This document shows, in pieces, positions 38,635-51,756 of a DNA stretch of 64,000 nucleotides. The DNA comes from Cyprinodon diabolis (Eukaryota; Chordata; Actinopteri; Cyprinodontiformes; Cyprinodontidae), in contig JARPUW010000025.1 in the NCBI GenBank assembly GCA_030533445.1, forward strand, positions 62,001 through 126,000. The letters run 5' to 3'. Position numbers and translations under genes: made by a program. The notes below the pieces were generated by a model. It had not been told where the DNA came from. It searched no databases and saw nothing but the letters and a program-made list of their open reading frames with translations. Position 1 is the first letter of the stretch. Each line of letters starts with the position of its first letter.

Positions 38635-40229
38635 TTTCACAGTGAGATAATGCCATTTTGGCCTCTGGAGTTGTAACAGACAAACCATTGATGATACAGC
38701 CATGATCTTTTCTGGCAATCATCTAGAGCTGAAAACTAACAATATAAAGTAGATTTGTGCAGATGTTTTTGGTTCCAAGCTTCAAAACAGAAGTTGAGGC
38801 CAAAACGCTCTTTTCACAGTGAGATAATGCCATTTTGGCCTCTGGAGTTGTAACAGACAAACCATTAATGATACAGCCATGATCTTTTCTGGCAATCATC
38901 TAGAGCTGAAAACTAACAATATAAAGTAGATTTGAGCAGATGTTTTTGGTTCCAAGCTTCAAAACAGAAGTTGAGGCCAAAACGCTCATTTCACAGTGAG
39001 ATAATGCCATTTTGGCCTCTGGAGTTGTAACAGACAAACCATTAATGATACAGCCATGATCTTTTCTGGCAATCATCTAGAGCTGAAAACGAACAATATA
39101 AAGTAGATTTGAGCAGATGTTTTTGGTTCCAAGCTTCAAAACAGAAGTTGAGGCCAAAACGCTCTTTTCACAGTGAGATAATGCCATTTTGGCCTCTGGA
39201 GTTGTAACAGACAAACCATTAATGATACAGCCATGATCTTTTCTGGCAATCATCTAGAGCTGAAAACTAACAATATAAAGTAGATTTGAGCAGATGTTTT
39301 TGGTTACAAGCTTCAAAACAGAAGGTTGAGGCCAAAACGCTCTTTTCACGGTGAGATAGTGCCATTTTGGCCTCTGGAGTTGTAACAGACAAACCATTAA
39401 TGATACAGCCATGATCTTTTCTGGCAATCATCTAGAGCTGAAAACTAACAATATAAAGTAGATTTGAGCAGATGTTTTTGGTTACAAGCTTCAAAACAGA
39501 AGGTTGAGGCCAAAACGCTCTTTTCACAGTGAGATAATGCCATTTTGGCCTCTGGAGTTGTAACAGACAAACCATTAATGATACAGCCATGATCTTTTCT
39601 GGCAATCATCTAGAGCTGAAAACTAACAATATAAAGTAGATTTGAGCAGATGTTTTTGGTTCCAAGCTTCAAAACAGAAGTTGAGGCCAAAACGCTCTTT
39701 TCACAGTGAGATAATGCCATTTTGGCCTCTGGAGTTGTAACAGACAAACCATTAATGATACAGCCATGATCTTTTCTGGCAATCATCTAGAGCTGAAAAC
39801 TAACAATATAAAGTAGATTTGAGCAGATGTTTTTGGTTCCAAGCTTCAAAACAGAAGTTGAGGCCAAAACGCTCTTTTCACAGTGAGATAATGCCATTTT
39901 GGCCTCTGGAGTTGTAACAGACAAACCATTAATGATACAGCCATGATCTTTTCTGGCAATCATCTAGAGCTGAAAACTAACAATATAAAGTAGATTTGAG
40001 CAGATGTTTATGGTTCCAAGCTTCAAAACAGAAGTTGAGGCCAAAACGCTCATTTTACAGTGAGATAATGCCATTTTGGCCTCTGGAGTTGTAACAGACA
40101 AACCATTAATGATACAGCCATGATCTTTTCTGGCAATCATCTAGTGCTGAAAACTAACAATATAAAGTAGATTTGAGCAGATGTTTTTGGTTCCAAGCTT
40201 CAAAACAGAAGTTGAGGCCAAAACGCTCT
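38635..40229. repeat. Mosaic satellite segment, no internal duplication identified
   Basis: Ordinary units, including plain ttcc, ttac/gaagg and tttatgg followed by ctagtg. Private changes are 'accattgatg' near 38690 and 'atttgtgcag' near 38757, both in one place only. I see no gene or other element here. Confidence 0.8.
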
Positions 40230-41115
40230 TTTCACAGTGAGATAATGCCATTTTGGCCTCTGGAGTTGTAACAGACAAACCATTAATGATACAGCCATGA
40301 TCTTTTCTGGCAATCATCTAGAGCTGAAAACTAACAATATAAAGTAGATTTGAGCAGAAGTTTTTGGTTCCAAGCTTCAAAACAGAAGTTGAGGCCAAAA
40401 CGCTCTTTTCACAGTGAGATAATGCCATTTTGGCCTCTGGAGTTGTAACAGACAAACCATTAATGATACAGCCATGATCTTTTCTGGCAATCATCTAGAG
40501 CTGAAAACTAAAAATATAAAGTAGATTTGAGCAGATGTTTTTGGTTACAAGCTTCAAAACAGAAGTTGAGGCCAAAACGCTCTTTTCACAGTGAGATAAT
40601 GCCATTTTGGCCTCTGGAGTTGTAACAGACAAACCATTAATGATACAGCCATGATCTTTTCTGGCAATCATCTAGAGCTGAAAACTAACAATATAAAGTA
40701 GATTTGAGCAGATGTTTTTGGTTCCAAGCTTCAAAACAGAAGTTGAGGCCAAAACGCTCTTTTCACAGTGAGATAATGCCATTTTGGCCTCTGGAGTTGT
40801 AACAGACAAACCATTAATGATACAGCCATGATCTTTTCTGGCAATCATCTAGAGCTGAAAACTAACAATATAAAGTAGATTTGAGCAGATGTTTATGGTT
40901 CCAAGCTTCAAAACAGAAGTTGAGGCCAAATCGCTCATTTTACAGTGAGATAATGCCATTTTGGCCTCTGGAGTTGTAACAGACAAACCATTAATGATAC
41001 AGCCATGATCTTTTCTGGCAATCATCTAGTGCTGAAAACTAACAATATAAAGTAGATTTGAGCAGATGTTTTTGGTTACAAGCTTCAAAACAGAAGGTTG
41101 AGGCCAAAACGCTCT
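40230..41115. repeat. 5-monomer block, copy 1 of a dispersed pair (886 bp)
   Basis: The order is: gaagtttttgg unit, ctaaaaat/ttac unit with gaagttg, plain ttcc unit, tttatgg/cattttac unit, and ctagtg/ttac/gaagg unit. The same order recurs at 43953-44838, offset 3723 ('ctaaaaat' at 40508 and 44231). The flanks differ on both sides. One private change, 'ccaaatcgctc' near 40930, is absent from the second copy. Confidence 0.85.
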
Positions 41116-41293
41116 TTTCACGGTGAGATAGTGCCATTTTGGCCTCTGGAGTTGTAACAGACAAACCAGTAATGATACAGCCATGATCTTTTCTGGAAAT
41201 CACCTAGAGCTGAAAACTAACAATATAAAGTAGATTTGAGCAGATGTTTTTGGTTACAAGCTTCAAAACAGAAGGTTGAGGCCAAAACGCTCT
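41116..41293. repeat. Monomer with several private substitutions
   Basis: This 178-bp unit has 'accagtaatg' for 'accattaatg' and 'ctggaaatcacctag' for 'ctggcaatcatctag'. All fall in the otherwise conserved block, at monomer positions 54-87. I saw this combination nowhere else in the window. Confidence 0.85.
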
Positions 41294-42889
41294 TTTCACG
41301 GTGAGATAATGCCATTTTGGCCTCTGGAGTTGTAACAGACAAACCATTAATGATACAGCCATGATCTTTTCTGGCAATCATCTAGAGCTGAAAACTAACA
41401 ATATAAAGTAGATTTGAGCAGATGTTTTTGGTTCCAAGCTTCAAAACAGAAGTTGAGGCCAAAACGCTCTTTTCACAGTGAGATAATGCCATTTTGGCCT
41501 CTGGAGTTGTAACAGACAAACCATTAATGATACAGCCATGATCTTTTCTGGCAATCATCTAGAGCTGAAAACTAACAATATAAAGTAGATTTGAGCAGAT
41601 GTTTTTGGTTCCAAGCTTCAAAACAGAAGTTGAGGCCAAAACGCTCTTTTCACAGTGAGATAATGCCATTTTGGCCTCTGGAGTTGTAACAGACAAACCA
41701 TTAATGATACAGCCATGATCTTTTCTGGCAATCATCTAGAGCTGAAAACTAACAATATAAAGTAGATTTGAGCAGATGTTTTTGGTTACAAGCTTCAAAA
41801 CAGAAGGTTGAGGCCAAAACGCTCTTTTCACAGTGAGATAATGCCATTTTGGCCTCTGGAGTTGTAACAGACAAACCATTAATGATACAGCCATGATCTT
41901 TTCTGGCAATCATCTAGAGCTGAAAACTAACAATATAAAGTAGATTTGAGCAGATGTTTATGGTTCCAAGCTTCAAAACAGAAGTTGAGGCCAAAACGCT
42001 CATTTCACAGTGAGATAATGCCATTTTGGCCTCTGGAGTTGTAACAGACAAACCATTAATGATACAGCCATGATCTTTTCTGGCAATCATGTAGTGCTGA
42101 AAACTAACAATATAAAGTAGATTTGAGCAGATGTTTTTGGTTCCAAGCTTCAAAACAGAAGTTGAGGCCAAAACGCTCTTTTCACAGTGAGATAATGCCA
42201 TTTTGGCCTCTGGAGTTGTAACAGACAAACCATTAATGATACAGCCATGATCTTTTCTGGCAATCATCTAGAGCTGAAAACGAACAATATAAAGTAGATT
42301 TGAGCAGATGTTTTTGGTTACAAGCTTCAAAACAGAAGGTTGAGGCCAAAACGCTCTTTTCACAGTGAGATAATGCCATTTTGGCCTCTGGAGTTGTAAC
42401 AGACAAACCATTAATGATACAGCCATGATCTTTTCTGGCAATCATCTAGAGCTGAAAACGAACAATATAAAGTAGATTTGAGCAGATGTTTTTGGTTCCA
42501 AGCTTCAAAACAGAAGTTGAGGCCAAAACGCTCTTTTCACAGTGAGATAATGCCATTTTGGCCTCTGGAGTTGTAACAGACAAACCATTAATGATACAGC
42601 CATGATCTTTTCTGGCAATCATCTAGAGCTGAAAACAAACAATATAACGTAGATTTGAGCAGATGTTTTTGGTTACAAGCTTCAAAACAGAAGGTTGAGG
42701 CCAAAACGCTCTTTTCACAGTGAGATAATGCCATTTTGGCCTCTGGAGTTGTAACAGACAAACCATTAATGATACAGCCATGATCTTTTCTGGCAATCAT
42801 CTAGAGCTGAAAACTAACAATATAAAGTAGATTTGAGCAGATGATTTTGCTTCCAAGCTTCAAAACAGAAGTTGAGGCCAAAACGCTCT
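41294..42889. repeat. Mosaic satellite segment with catgtagtg module
   Basis: Satellite units only. It includes a tttatgg unit followed by the 'catgtagtgctg' unit near 42090, then cgaac/ttac/gaagg units, an 'acaaacaatataacg' unit near 42640, and a unit with 'gatgattttgcttcc' near 42843. The gtagtg-then-cgaac order is the module also seen near 24.9, 26.8, 31.1, 43.3 and 45.3 kb. Confidence 0.82.
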
Positions 42890-45800
42890 TTTCACAGTGA
42901 GATAATGCCATTTTGGCTTCTGGAGTTGTAACAGACAAACCATTAATGATACAGCCATGATCTTTTCTGGCAATCATCTAGAGCTGAAAACTAACAATAT
43001 AAAGTAGATTTGAGCAGATGTTTTTGCTTCCAAGCTTCAAAACAGAAGTTGAGGCCAAAACGCTCTTTTCACAGTGAGATAATGCCATTTTGGCCTCTGG
43101 AGTTGTAACAGACAAACCATTAATGATACAGCCATGATCTTTTCTGGCAATCATCTAGAGCTGAAAACTAACAATATAAAGTAGATTTGAGCAGATGTTT
43201 TTGGTTCCAAGCTTCAAAACAGAAGTTGAGGCCAAAACGCTCTTTTCACAGTGAGATAATGCCATTTTGGCCTCTGGAGTTGTAACAGACAAACCATTAA
43301 TGATACAGCCATGATCTTTTCTGGCAATCATGTAGTGCTGAAAACTAACAATATAAAGTAGATTTGAGCAGATGTTTTTGGTTCCAAGCTTCAAAACAGA
43401 AGTTGAGGCCAAAACGCTCTTTTCACAGTGAGATAATGCCATTTTGGCCTCTGGAGTTGTAACAGACAAACCATTAATGATACAGCCATGATCTTTTCTG
43501 GCAATCATCTAGAGCTGAAAACGAACAATATAAAGTAGATTTGAGCAGATGTTTTTGGTTACAAGCTTCAAAACAGAAGGTTGAGGCCAAAACGCTCTTT
43601 TCACAGTGAGATAATGCCATTTTGGCCTCTGGAGTTGTAACAGACAAACCATTAATGATACAGCCATGATCTTTTCTGGCAATCATCTAGAGCTGAAAAC
43701 TAACAATATAAAGTAGATTTGAGCAGATGTTTTTGGTTCCAAGCTTCAAAACAGAAGTTGAGGCCAAAACGCTCTTTTCACAGTGAGATAATGCCATTTT
43801 GGCCTCTGGAGTTGTAACAGACAAACCATTAATGATACAGCCATGATCTTTTCTGGCAATCATCTAGAGCTGAAAACTAACAATATAAAGTAGATTTGAG
43901 CAGATGTTTTTGGTTCCAAGCTTCAAAACAGAAGTTGAGGCCAAAACGCTCTTTTCACAGTGAGATAATGCCATTTTGGCCTCTGGAGTTGTAACAGACA
44001 AACCATTAATGATACAGCCATGATCTTTTCTGGCAATCATCTAGAGCTGAAAACTAACAATATAAAGTAGATTTGAGCAGAAGTTTTTGGTTCCAAGCTT
44101 CAAAACAGAAGTTGAGGCCAAAACGCTCTTTTCACAGTGAGATAATGCCATTTTGGCCTCTGGAGTTGTAACAGACAAACCATTAATGATACAGCCATGA
44201 TCTTTTCTGGCAATCATCTAGAGCTGAAAACTAAAAATATAAAGTAGATTTGAGCAGATGTTTTTGGTTACAAGCTTCAAAACAGAAGTTGAGGCCAAAA
44301 CGCTCTTTTCACAGTGAGATAATGCCATTTTGGCCTCTGGAGTTGTAACAGACAAACCATTAATGATACAGCCATGATCTTTTCTGGCAATCATCTAGAG
44401 CTGAAAACTAACAATATAAAGTAGATTTGAGCAGATGTTTTTGGTTCCAAGCTTCAAAACAGAAGTTGAGGCCAAAACGCTCTTTTCACAGTGAGATAAT
44501 GCCATTTTGGCCTCTGGAGTTGTAACAGACAAACCATTAATGATACAGCCATGATCTTTTCTGGCAATCATCTAGAGCTGAAAACTAACAATATAAAGTA
44601 GATTTGAGCAGATGTTTATGGTTCCAAGCTTCAAAACAGAAGTTGAGGCCAAAACGCTCATTTTACAGTGAGATAATGCCATTTTGGCCTCTGGAGTTGT
44701 AACAGACAAACCATTAATGATACAGCCATGATCTTTTCTGGCAATCATCTAGTGATGAAAACTAACAATATAAAGTAGATTTGAGCAGATGTTTTTGGTT
44801 ACAAGCTTCAAAACAGAAGGTTGAGGCCAAAACGCTCTTTTCACGGTGAGATAATGCCATTTTGGCCTCTGGAGTTGTAACAGACAAACCATTAATGATA
44901 CAGCCATGATCTTTTCTGGCAATCATCTAGAGCTGAAAACTAACAATATAAAGTAGATTTGAGCAGATGTTTTTGGTTCCAAGCTTCAAAACAGAAGTTG
45001 AGGCCAAAACGCTCTTTTCACAGTGAGATAATGCCATTTTGGCCTCTGGAGTTGTAACAGACAAACCATTAATGATACAGCCATGATCTTTTCTGGCAAT
45101 CATCTAGAGCTGAAAACTAACAATATAAAGTAGATTTGAGCAGATGTTTTTGGTTCCAAGCTTCAAAACAGAAGTTGAGGCCAAAACGCTCTTTTCACAG
45201 TGAGATAATGCCATTTTGGCCTCTGGAGTTGTAACAGACAAACCATTAATGATACAGCCATGATCTTTTCTGGCAATCATGTAGTGCTGAAAACTAACAA
45301 TATAAAGTAGATTTGAGCAGATGTTTTTGGTTCCAAGCTTCAAAACAGAAGTTGAGGCCAAAACGCTCTTTTCACAGTGAGATAATGCCATTTTGGCCTC
45401 TGGAGTTGTAACAGACAAACCATTAATGATACAGCCATGATCTTTTCTGGCAATCATCTAGAGCTGAAAACGAACAATATAAAGTAGATTTGAGCAGATG
45501 TTTTTGGTTACAAGCTTCAAAACAGAAGGTTGAGGCCAAAACGCTCTTTTCACAGTGAGATAATGCCATTTTGGCCTCTGGAGTTGTAACAGACAAACCA
45601 TTAATGATACAGCCATGATCTTTTCTGGCAATCATCTAGAGCTGAAAACTAACAATATAAAGTAGATTTGAGCAGATGTTTTTGGTTCCAAGCTTCAAAA
45701 CAGAAGTTGAGGCCAAAACGCTCTTTTCACAGTGAGATAATGCCATTTTGGCCTCTGGAGTTGTAACAGACAAACCATTAATGATACAGCCATGATCTTT

Positions 45801-45901
45801 TCTGGCAATCATCTAGAGCTGAAAACTAACAACATAAAGTAGATTTGAGCAGATGTTTTTGGTTCCAAGCTTCAAAACAGAAGTTGAGGCCAAAACGCTC
45901 T
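42890..45901. repeat. 6-monomer block pair flanking a 5-monomer block
   Basis: 42890-43952 and 44839-45901 match at offset 1949 and include the 'catgtagtgctg' unit (near 43330 and 45280) followed by a cgaac/ttac/gaagg unit. Between them, 43953-44838 is the second copy of the 5-unit block at 40230-41115. Small differences include 'ggcttctgg' near 42918, 'gcttcc' against 'ggttcc' near 43028, 'ctagtgatg' near 44754 and 'aacaacataaag' near 45832. Confidence 0.86.
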
Positions 45902-48900
45902 TTTCACAGTGAGATAATGCCATTTTGGCCTCTGGAGTTGTAACAGACAAACCATTAATGATACAGCCATGATCTTTTCTGGCAATCATCTAGAGCTGAA
46001 AACGAACAATATAACGTAGATTTGAGCAGATGTTTTTGGTTACAAGCTTCAAAACAGAAGGTTGAGGCCAAAACGCTCTTTTCACAGTGAGATAATGCCA
46101 TTTTGGCCTCTGGAGTTGTAACAGACAAACCATTAATGATACAGCCATGATCTTTTCTGGCAATCATCTAGAGCTGAAAACTAACAATATAAAGTAGATT
46201 TGAGCAGATGTTTTTGGTTCCAAGCTTCAAAACAGAAGTTGAGGCCAAAACGCTCTTTTCACAGTGAGATAATGCCATTTTGGCCTCTGGAGTTGTAACA
46301 GACAAACCATTAATGATACAGCCATGATCTTTTCTGGCAATCATCTAGAGCTGAAAACTAACAATATAAAGTAGATTTGAGCAGATGTTTTTGGTTCCAA
46401 GCTTTAAAACAGAAGTTGAGGCCAAAACGCTCATTTCACAGTGAGATAATGCCATTTTGGCCTCTGGAGTTGTAACAGACAAACCATTAATGATACAGCC
46501 ATGATCTTTTCTGGCAATCATCTAGAGCTGAAAACGAACAATATAAAGTAGATTTGAGCAGATGTTTTTGGTTCCAAGCTTCAAAACAGAAGTTGAGGCC
46601 AAAACGCTCTTTTCACAGTGAGATAATGCCATTTTGGCCTCTGGAGTTGTAACAGACAAACCATTAATGATACAGCCATGATCTTTTCTGGCAATCATCT
46701 AGAGCTGAAAACTAACAATATAAAGTAGATTTGAGCAGAAGTTTTTGGTTCCAAGCTTCAAAACAGAAGGTTGAGGCCAAAACGCTCTTTTCACAGTGAG
46801 ATAATGCCATTTTGGCCTCTGGAGTTGTAACAGACAAACCATTAATGATACAGCCATGATCTTTTCTGGCAATCATCTAGAGCTGAAAACTAAAAATATA
46901 AAGTAGATTTGAGAGGATGTTTTTGGTTACAAGCTTCAAAACAGAAGGTTGAGGCCAAAACGCTCTTTTCACGGTGAGATACTGCCATTTTGGCCTCTGG
47001 AGTTGTAACAGACAAACCATTAATGATACAGCCATGATCTTTTCTGGCAATCATCTAGAGCTGAAAACTAACAATATAAAGTAGATTTGAGCAGATGTTT
47101 TTGGTTACAAGCTTCAAAACAGAAGGTTGAGGCCAAAACGCTCTTTTCACAGTGAGATAATGCCATTTTGGCCTCTGGAGTTGTAACAGACAAACCATTA
47201 ATGATACAGCCAGGATCTTTTCTGGCAATCATCTAGAGCTGAAAACTAACAATATAAAGTAGATTTGAGCAGATGTTTTTGGTTCCAAGCTTCAAAACAG
47301 AAGTTGAGGCCAAAACGCTCTTTTCACAGTGAGATAATGCCATTTTGGCCTCTGGAGTTGTAACAGACAAACCATTAATGATACAGCCATGATCTTTTCT
47401 GGCAATCATCTAGAGCTGAAAACTAACAATATAAAGTAGATTTGAGCAGAAGTTTTTGGTTCCAAGCTTCAAAACAGAAGTTGAGGCCAAAACGCTCTTT
47501 TCACAGTGAGATAATGCCATTTTGGCCTCTGGAGTTGTAACAGACAAACCATTAATGATACAGCCATGATCTTTTCTGGCAATCATCTAGAGCTGAAAAC
47601 TAAAAATATAAAGTAGATTTGAGAGGATGTTTTTGGTTACAAGCTTCAAAACAGAAGGTTGAGGCCAAAACGCTCTTTTCACGGTGAGATACTGCCATTT
47701 TGGCCTCTGGAGTTGTAACAGACAAACCATTAATGATACAGCCATGATCTTTTCTGGCAATCATCTAGAGCTGAAAACTAAAAATATAAAGTAGATTTGA
47801 GAGGATGTTTTTGGTTACAAGCTTCAAAACAGAAGGTTGAGGCCAAAACGCTCTTTTCACGGTGAGATACTGCCATTTTGGCCTCTGGAGTTGTAACAGA
47901 CAAACCATTAATGATACAGCCATGATCTTTTCTGGCAATCATCTAGAGCTGAAAACTAACAATATAAAGTAGATTTGAGCAGATGTTTTTGGTTCCAAGC
48001 TTCAAAACAGAAGTTGAGGCCAAAACGCTCTTTTCACGGTGAGATACTGCCATTTTGGCCTCTGGAGTTGTAACAGACAAACCATTAATGATACAGCCAT
48101 GATCTTTTCTGGCAATCATCTAGAGCTGAAAACTAACAATATAAAGTAGATTTGAGCAGATGTTTTTGGTTCCAAGCTTCAAAACAGAAGTTGAGGCCAA
48201 AACACTCTTTTCACAGTGAGATAATGCCATTTTGGCCTCTGGAGTTGTAACAGACAAACCATTAATGATACAGCCATGATCTTTTCTGGCAATCATCTAG
48301 AGCTGAAAACTAACAATATAAAGTAGATTTGAGCAGATGTTTTTGGTTACAAGCTTCAAAACAGAAGGTTGAGGCCAAAACGCTCTTTTCACAGTGAGAT
48401 AATGCCATTTTGGCCTCTGGAGTTGTAACAGACAAACCATTAATGATACAGCCATGATCTTTTCTGGCAATCATCTAGAGCTGAAAACTAACAATATAAA
48501 GTAGATTTGAGCAGATGTTTATGGTTCCAAGCTTCAAAACAGAAGTTGAGGCCAAAACGCTCATTTCACAGTGAGATAATGCCATTTTGGCCTCTGGAGT
48601 TGTAACAGACAAACCATTAATGATACAGCCATGATCTTTTCTGGCAATCATCTAGAGCTGAAAACTAACAATATAAAGTAGATTTGAGCAGATGTTTATG
48701 GTTCCAAGCTTCAAAACAGAAGTTGAGGCCAAAACGCTCATTTCACAGTGAGATAATGCCATTTTGGCCTCTGGAGTTGTAACAGACAAACCATTAATGA
48801 TACAGCCATGATCTTTTCTGGCAATCATCTAGTGCTGAAAACTAACAATATAAAGTAGATTTGAGCAGATGTTTTTGGTTCCAAGCTTCAAAACAGAAGT

Positions 48901-49272
48901 TGAGGCCAAAACGCTCTTTTCACAGTGAGATAATGCCATTTTGGCCTCTGGAGTTGTAACAGACAAACCATTAATGATACAGCCATGATCTTTTCTGGCA
49001 ATCATCTAGAGCTGAAAACGAACAATATAAAGTAGATTTGAGCAGATGTTTTTGGTTACAAGCTTCAAAACAGAAGGTTGAGGCCAAAACGCTCTTTTCA
49101 CAGTGAGATAATGCCATTTTGGCCTCTGGAGTTGTAACAGACAAACCATTAATGATACAGCCATGATCTTTTCTGGCAATCATCTAGAGCTGAAAACTAA
49201 CAATATAAAGTAGATTTGAGCAGATGTTTTTGGTTCCAAGCTTCAAAACAGAAGTTGAGGCCAAAACGCTCT
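45902..49272. repeat. Mosaic satellite segment rich in gagaggatg units
   Basis: Three 'ctaaaaat...gagaggatg' units followed by 'cacggtgagatactg' lie near 46910, 47626 and 47803. The last two are adjacent, a rare homotypic pair. Two tttatgg units are also adjacent near 48511 and 48688, as near 18551/18729 and 23866/24044. Private changes are 'cagccaggatc' near 47213 and 'aacactctttt' near 48204. 'agctttaaaac' near 46402 is shared with 32221, 59349 and 61122. No gene seen. Confidence 0.83.
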
Positions 49273-51756
49273 TTTCACAGTGAGATAATGCCATTTTGGC
49301 CTCTGGAGTTGTAACAGACAAACCATTAATGATACAGCCATGATCTTTTCTGGCAATCATCTAGAGCTGAAAACTAACAATATAAAGTAGATTTGAGCAG
49401 ATGTTTTTGGTTCCAAGCTTCAAAACAGAAGTTGAGGCCAAAACGCTCTTTTCACAGTGAGATAATGCCATTTTGGCCTCTGGAGTTGTAACAGACAAAC
49501 CATTAATGATACAGCCATGATCTTTTCTGGCAATCATCTAGAGCTGAAAACTAACAATATAAAGTAGATTTGAGCAGATGTTTATGGTTCCAAGCTTCAA
49601 AACAGAAGTTGAGGCCAAAACGCTCATTTTACAGTGAGATAATGCCATTTTGGCCTCTGGAGTTGTAACAGACAAACCATTAATGATACAGCCATGATCT
49701 TTTCTGGCAATCACCTAGTGCTGAAAACTAACAATATAAAGTAGATTTGAGCAGAAGTTTTTGGTTCCAAGCTTCAAAACAGAAGTTGAGGCCAAAACGC
49801 TCTTTTCACAGTGAGATAATGCCATTTTGGCCTCTGGAGTTGTAACAGACAAACCATTAATGATACAGCCATGATCTTTTCTGGCAATCATCTAGAGCTG
49901 AAAACTAAAAATATAAAGTAGATTTGAGCAGATGTTTTTGGTTACAAGCTTCAAAACAGAAGGTTGAGGCCAAAACGCTCTTTTCACGGTGAGATAGTGC
50001 CATTTTGGCATCTGGAGTTGTAACAGACAAACCATTAATGATACAGCCATGATCTTTTCTGGCAATCATCTAGAGCTGAAAACTAACAATATAAAGTAGA
50101 TTTGAGCAGATGTTTTTGGTTACAAGCTTCAAAACAGAATATTGAGGCCAAAACGCTCTTTTCACAGTGAGATAATGCCATTTTGGCCTCTGGAGTTGTA
50201 ACAGACAAACCATTAATGATACAGCCATGATCTTTTCTGGCAATCATCTAGAGCTGAAAACTAACAATATAAAGTAGATTTGAGCAGATGTTTTTGGTTC
50301 CAAGCTTCAAAACAGAAGTTGAGGCCAAAACGCTCTTTTCACAGTGAGATAATGCCATTTTGGCCTCTGGAGTTGTAACAGACAAACCATTAATGATACA
50401 GCCATGATCTTTTCTGGCAATCATCTAGAGCTGAAAACTAACAATATAAAGTAGATTTGAGCAGATGTTTTTGGTTCCAAGCTTCAAAACAGAAGGTTGA
50501 GGCCAAAACGCTCTTTTCACAGTGAGATAATGCCATTTTGGCCTCTGGAGTTGTAACAGACAAACCATTAATGATACAGCCATGATCTTTTCTGGCAATC
50601 ATCTAGAGCTGAAAACTAACAATATAAAGTAGATTTGAGCAGATGTTTTTGGTTCCAAGCTTCAAAACAGAAGTTGAGGCCAAAACGCTCTTTTCACAGT
50701 GAGATAATGCCATTTTGGCCTCTGGAGTTGTAACAGACAAACCATTAATGATACAGCCATGATCTTTTCTGGCAATCATCTAGAGCTGAAAACTAACAAT
50801 ATAAAGTAGATTTGAGCAGATGTTTATGGTTCCAAGCTTCAAAACAGAAGTTGAGGCCAAAACGCTCATTTTACAGTGAGATAATGCCATTTTGGCCTCT
50901 GGAGTTGTAACAGACAAACCATTAATGATACAGCCATGATCTTTTCTGGCAATCACCTAGTGCTGAAAACTAACAATATAAAGTAGATTTGAGCAGAAGT
51001 TTTTGGTTCCAAGCTTCAAAACAGAAGTTGAGGCCAAAACGCTCTTTTCACAGTGAGATAATGCCATTTTGGCCTCTGGAGTTGTAACAGACAAACCATT
51101 AATGATACAGCCATGATCTTTTCTGGCAATCATCTAGAGCTGAAAACTAAAAATATAAAGTAGATTTGAGCAGATGTTTTTGGTTACAAGCTTCAAAACA
51201 GAAGGTTGAGGCCAAAACGCTCTTTTCACGGTGAGATAGTGCCATTTTGGCATCTGGAGTTGTAACAGACAAACCATTAATGATACAGCCATGATCTTTT
51301 CTGGCAATCATCTAGAGCTGAAAACTAACAATATAAAGTAGATTTGAGCAGATGTTTTTGGTTACAAGCTTCAAAACAGAATATTGAGGCCAAAACGCTC
51401 TTTTCACAGTGAGATAATGCCATTTTGGCCTCTGGAGTTGTAACAGACAAACCATTAATGATACAGCCATGATCTTTTCTGGCAATCATCTAGAGCTGAA
51501 AACTAACAATATAAAGTAGATTTGAGCAGATGTTTTTGGTTCCAAGCTTCAAAACAGAAGTTGAGGCCAAAACGCTCTTTTCACAGTGAGATAATGCCAT
51601 TTTGGCCTCTGGAGTTGTAACAGACAAACCATTAATGATACAGCCATGATCTTTTCTGGCAATCATCTAGAGCTGAAAACTAACAATATAAAGTAGATTT
51701 GAGCAGATGTTTTTGGTTCCAAGCTTCAAAACAGAAGGTTGAGGCCAAAACGCTCT
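49273..51756. repeat. 7-monomer higher-order repeat, two tandem copies (1242 bp each)
   Basis: Copies are 49273-50514 and 50515-51756 (7 x 177 + 3). Rare markers at offset 1242 are 'tcacctagtg' 49711 to 50953 and 'cagaatattgag' near 50136 to 51378. 'ttggcatctgg' after 'cacggtgagatagtg' and the tttatgg unit (49581 to 50823) also repeat. I found no difference between copies by eye. Confidence 0.92.
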
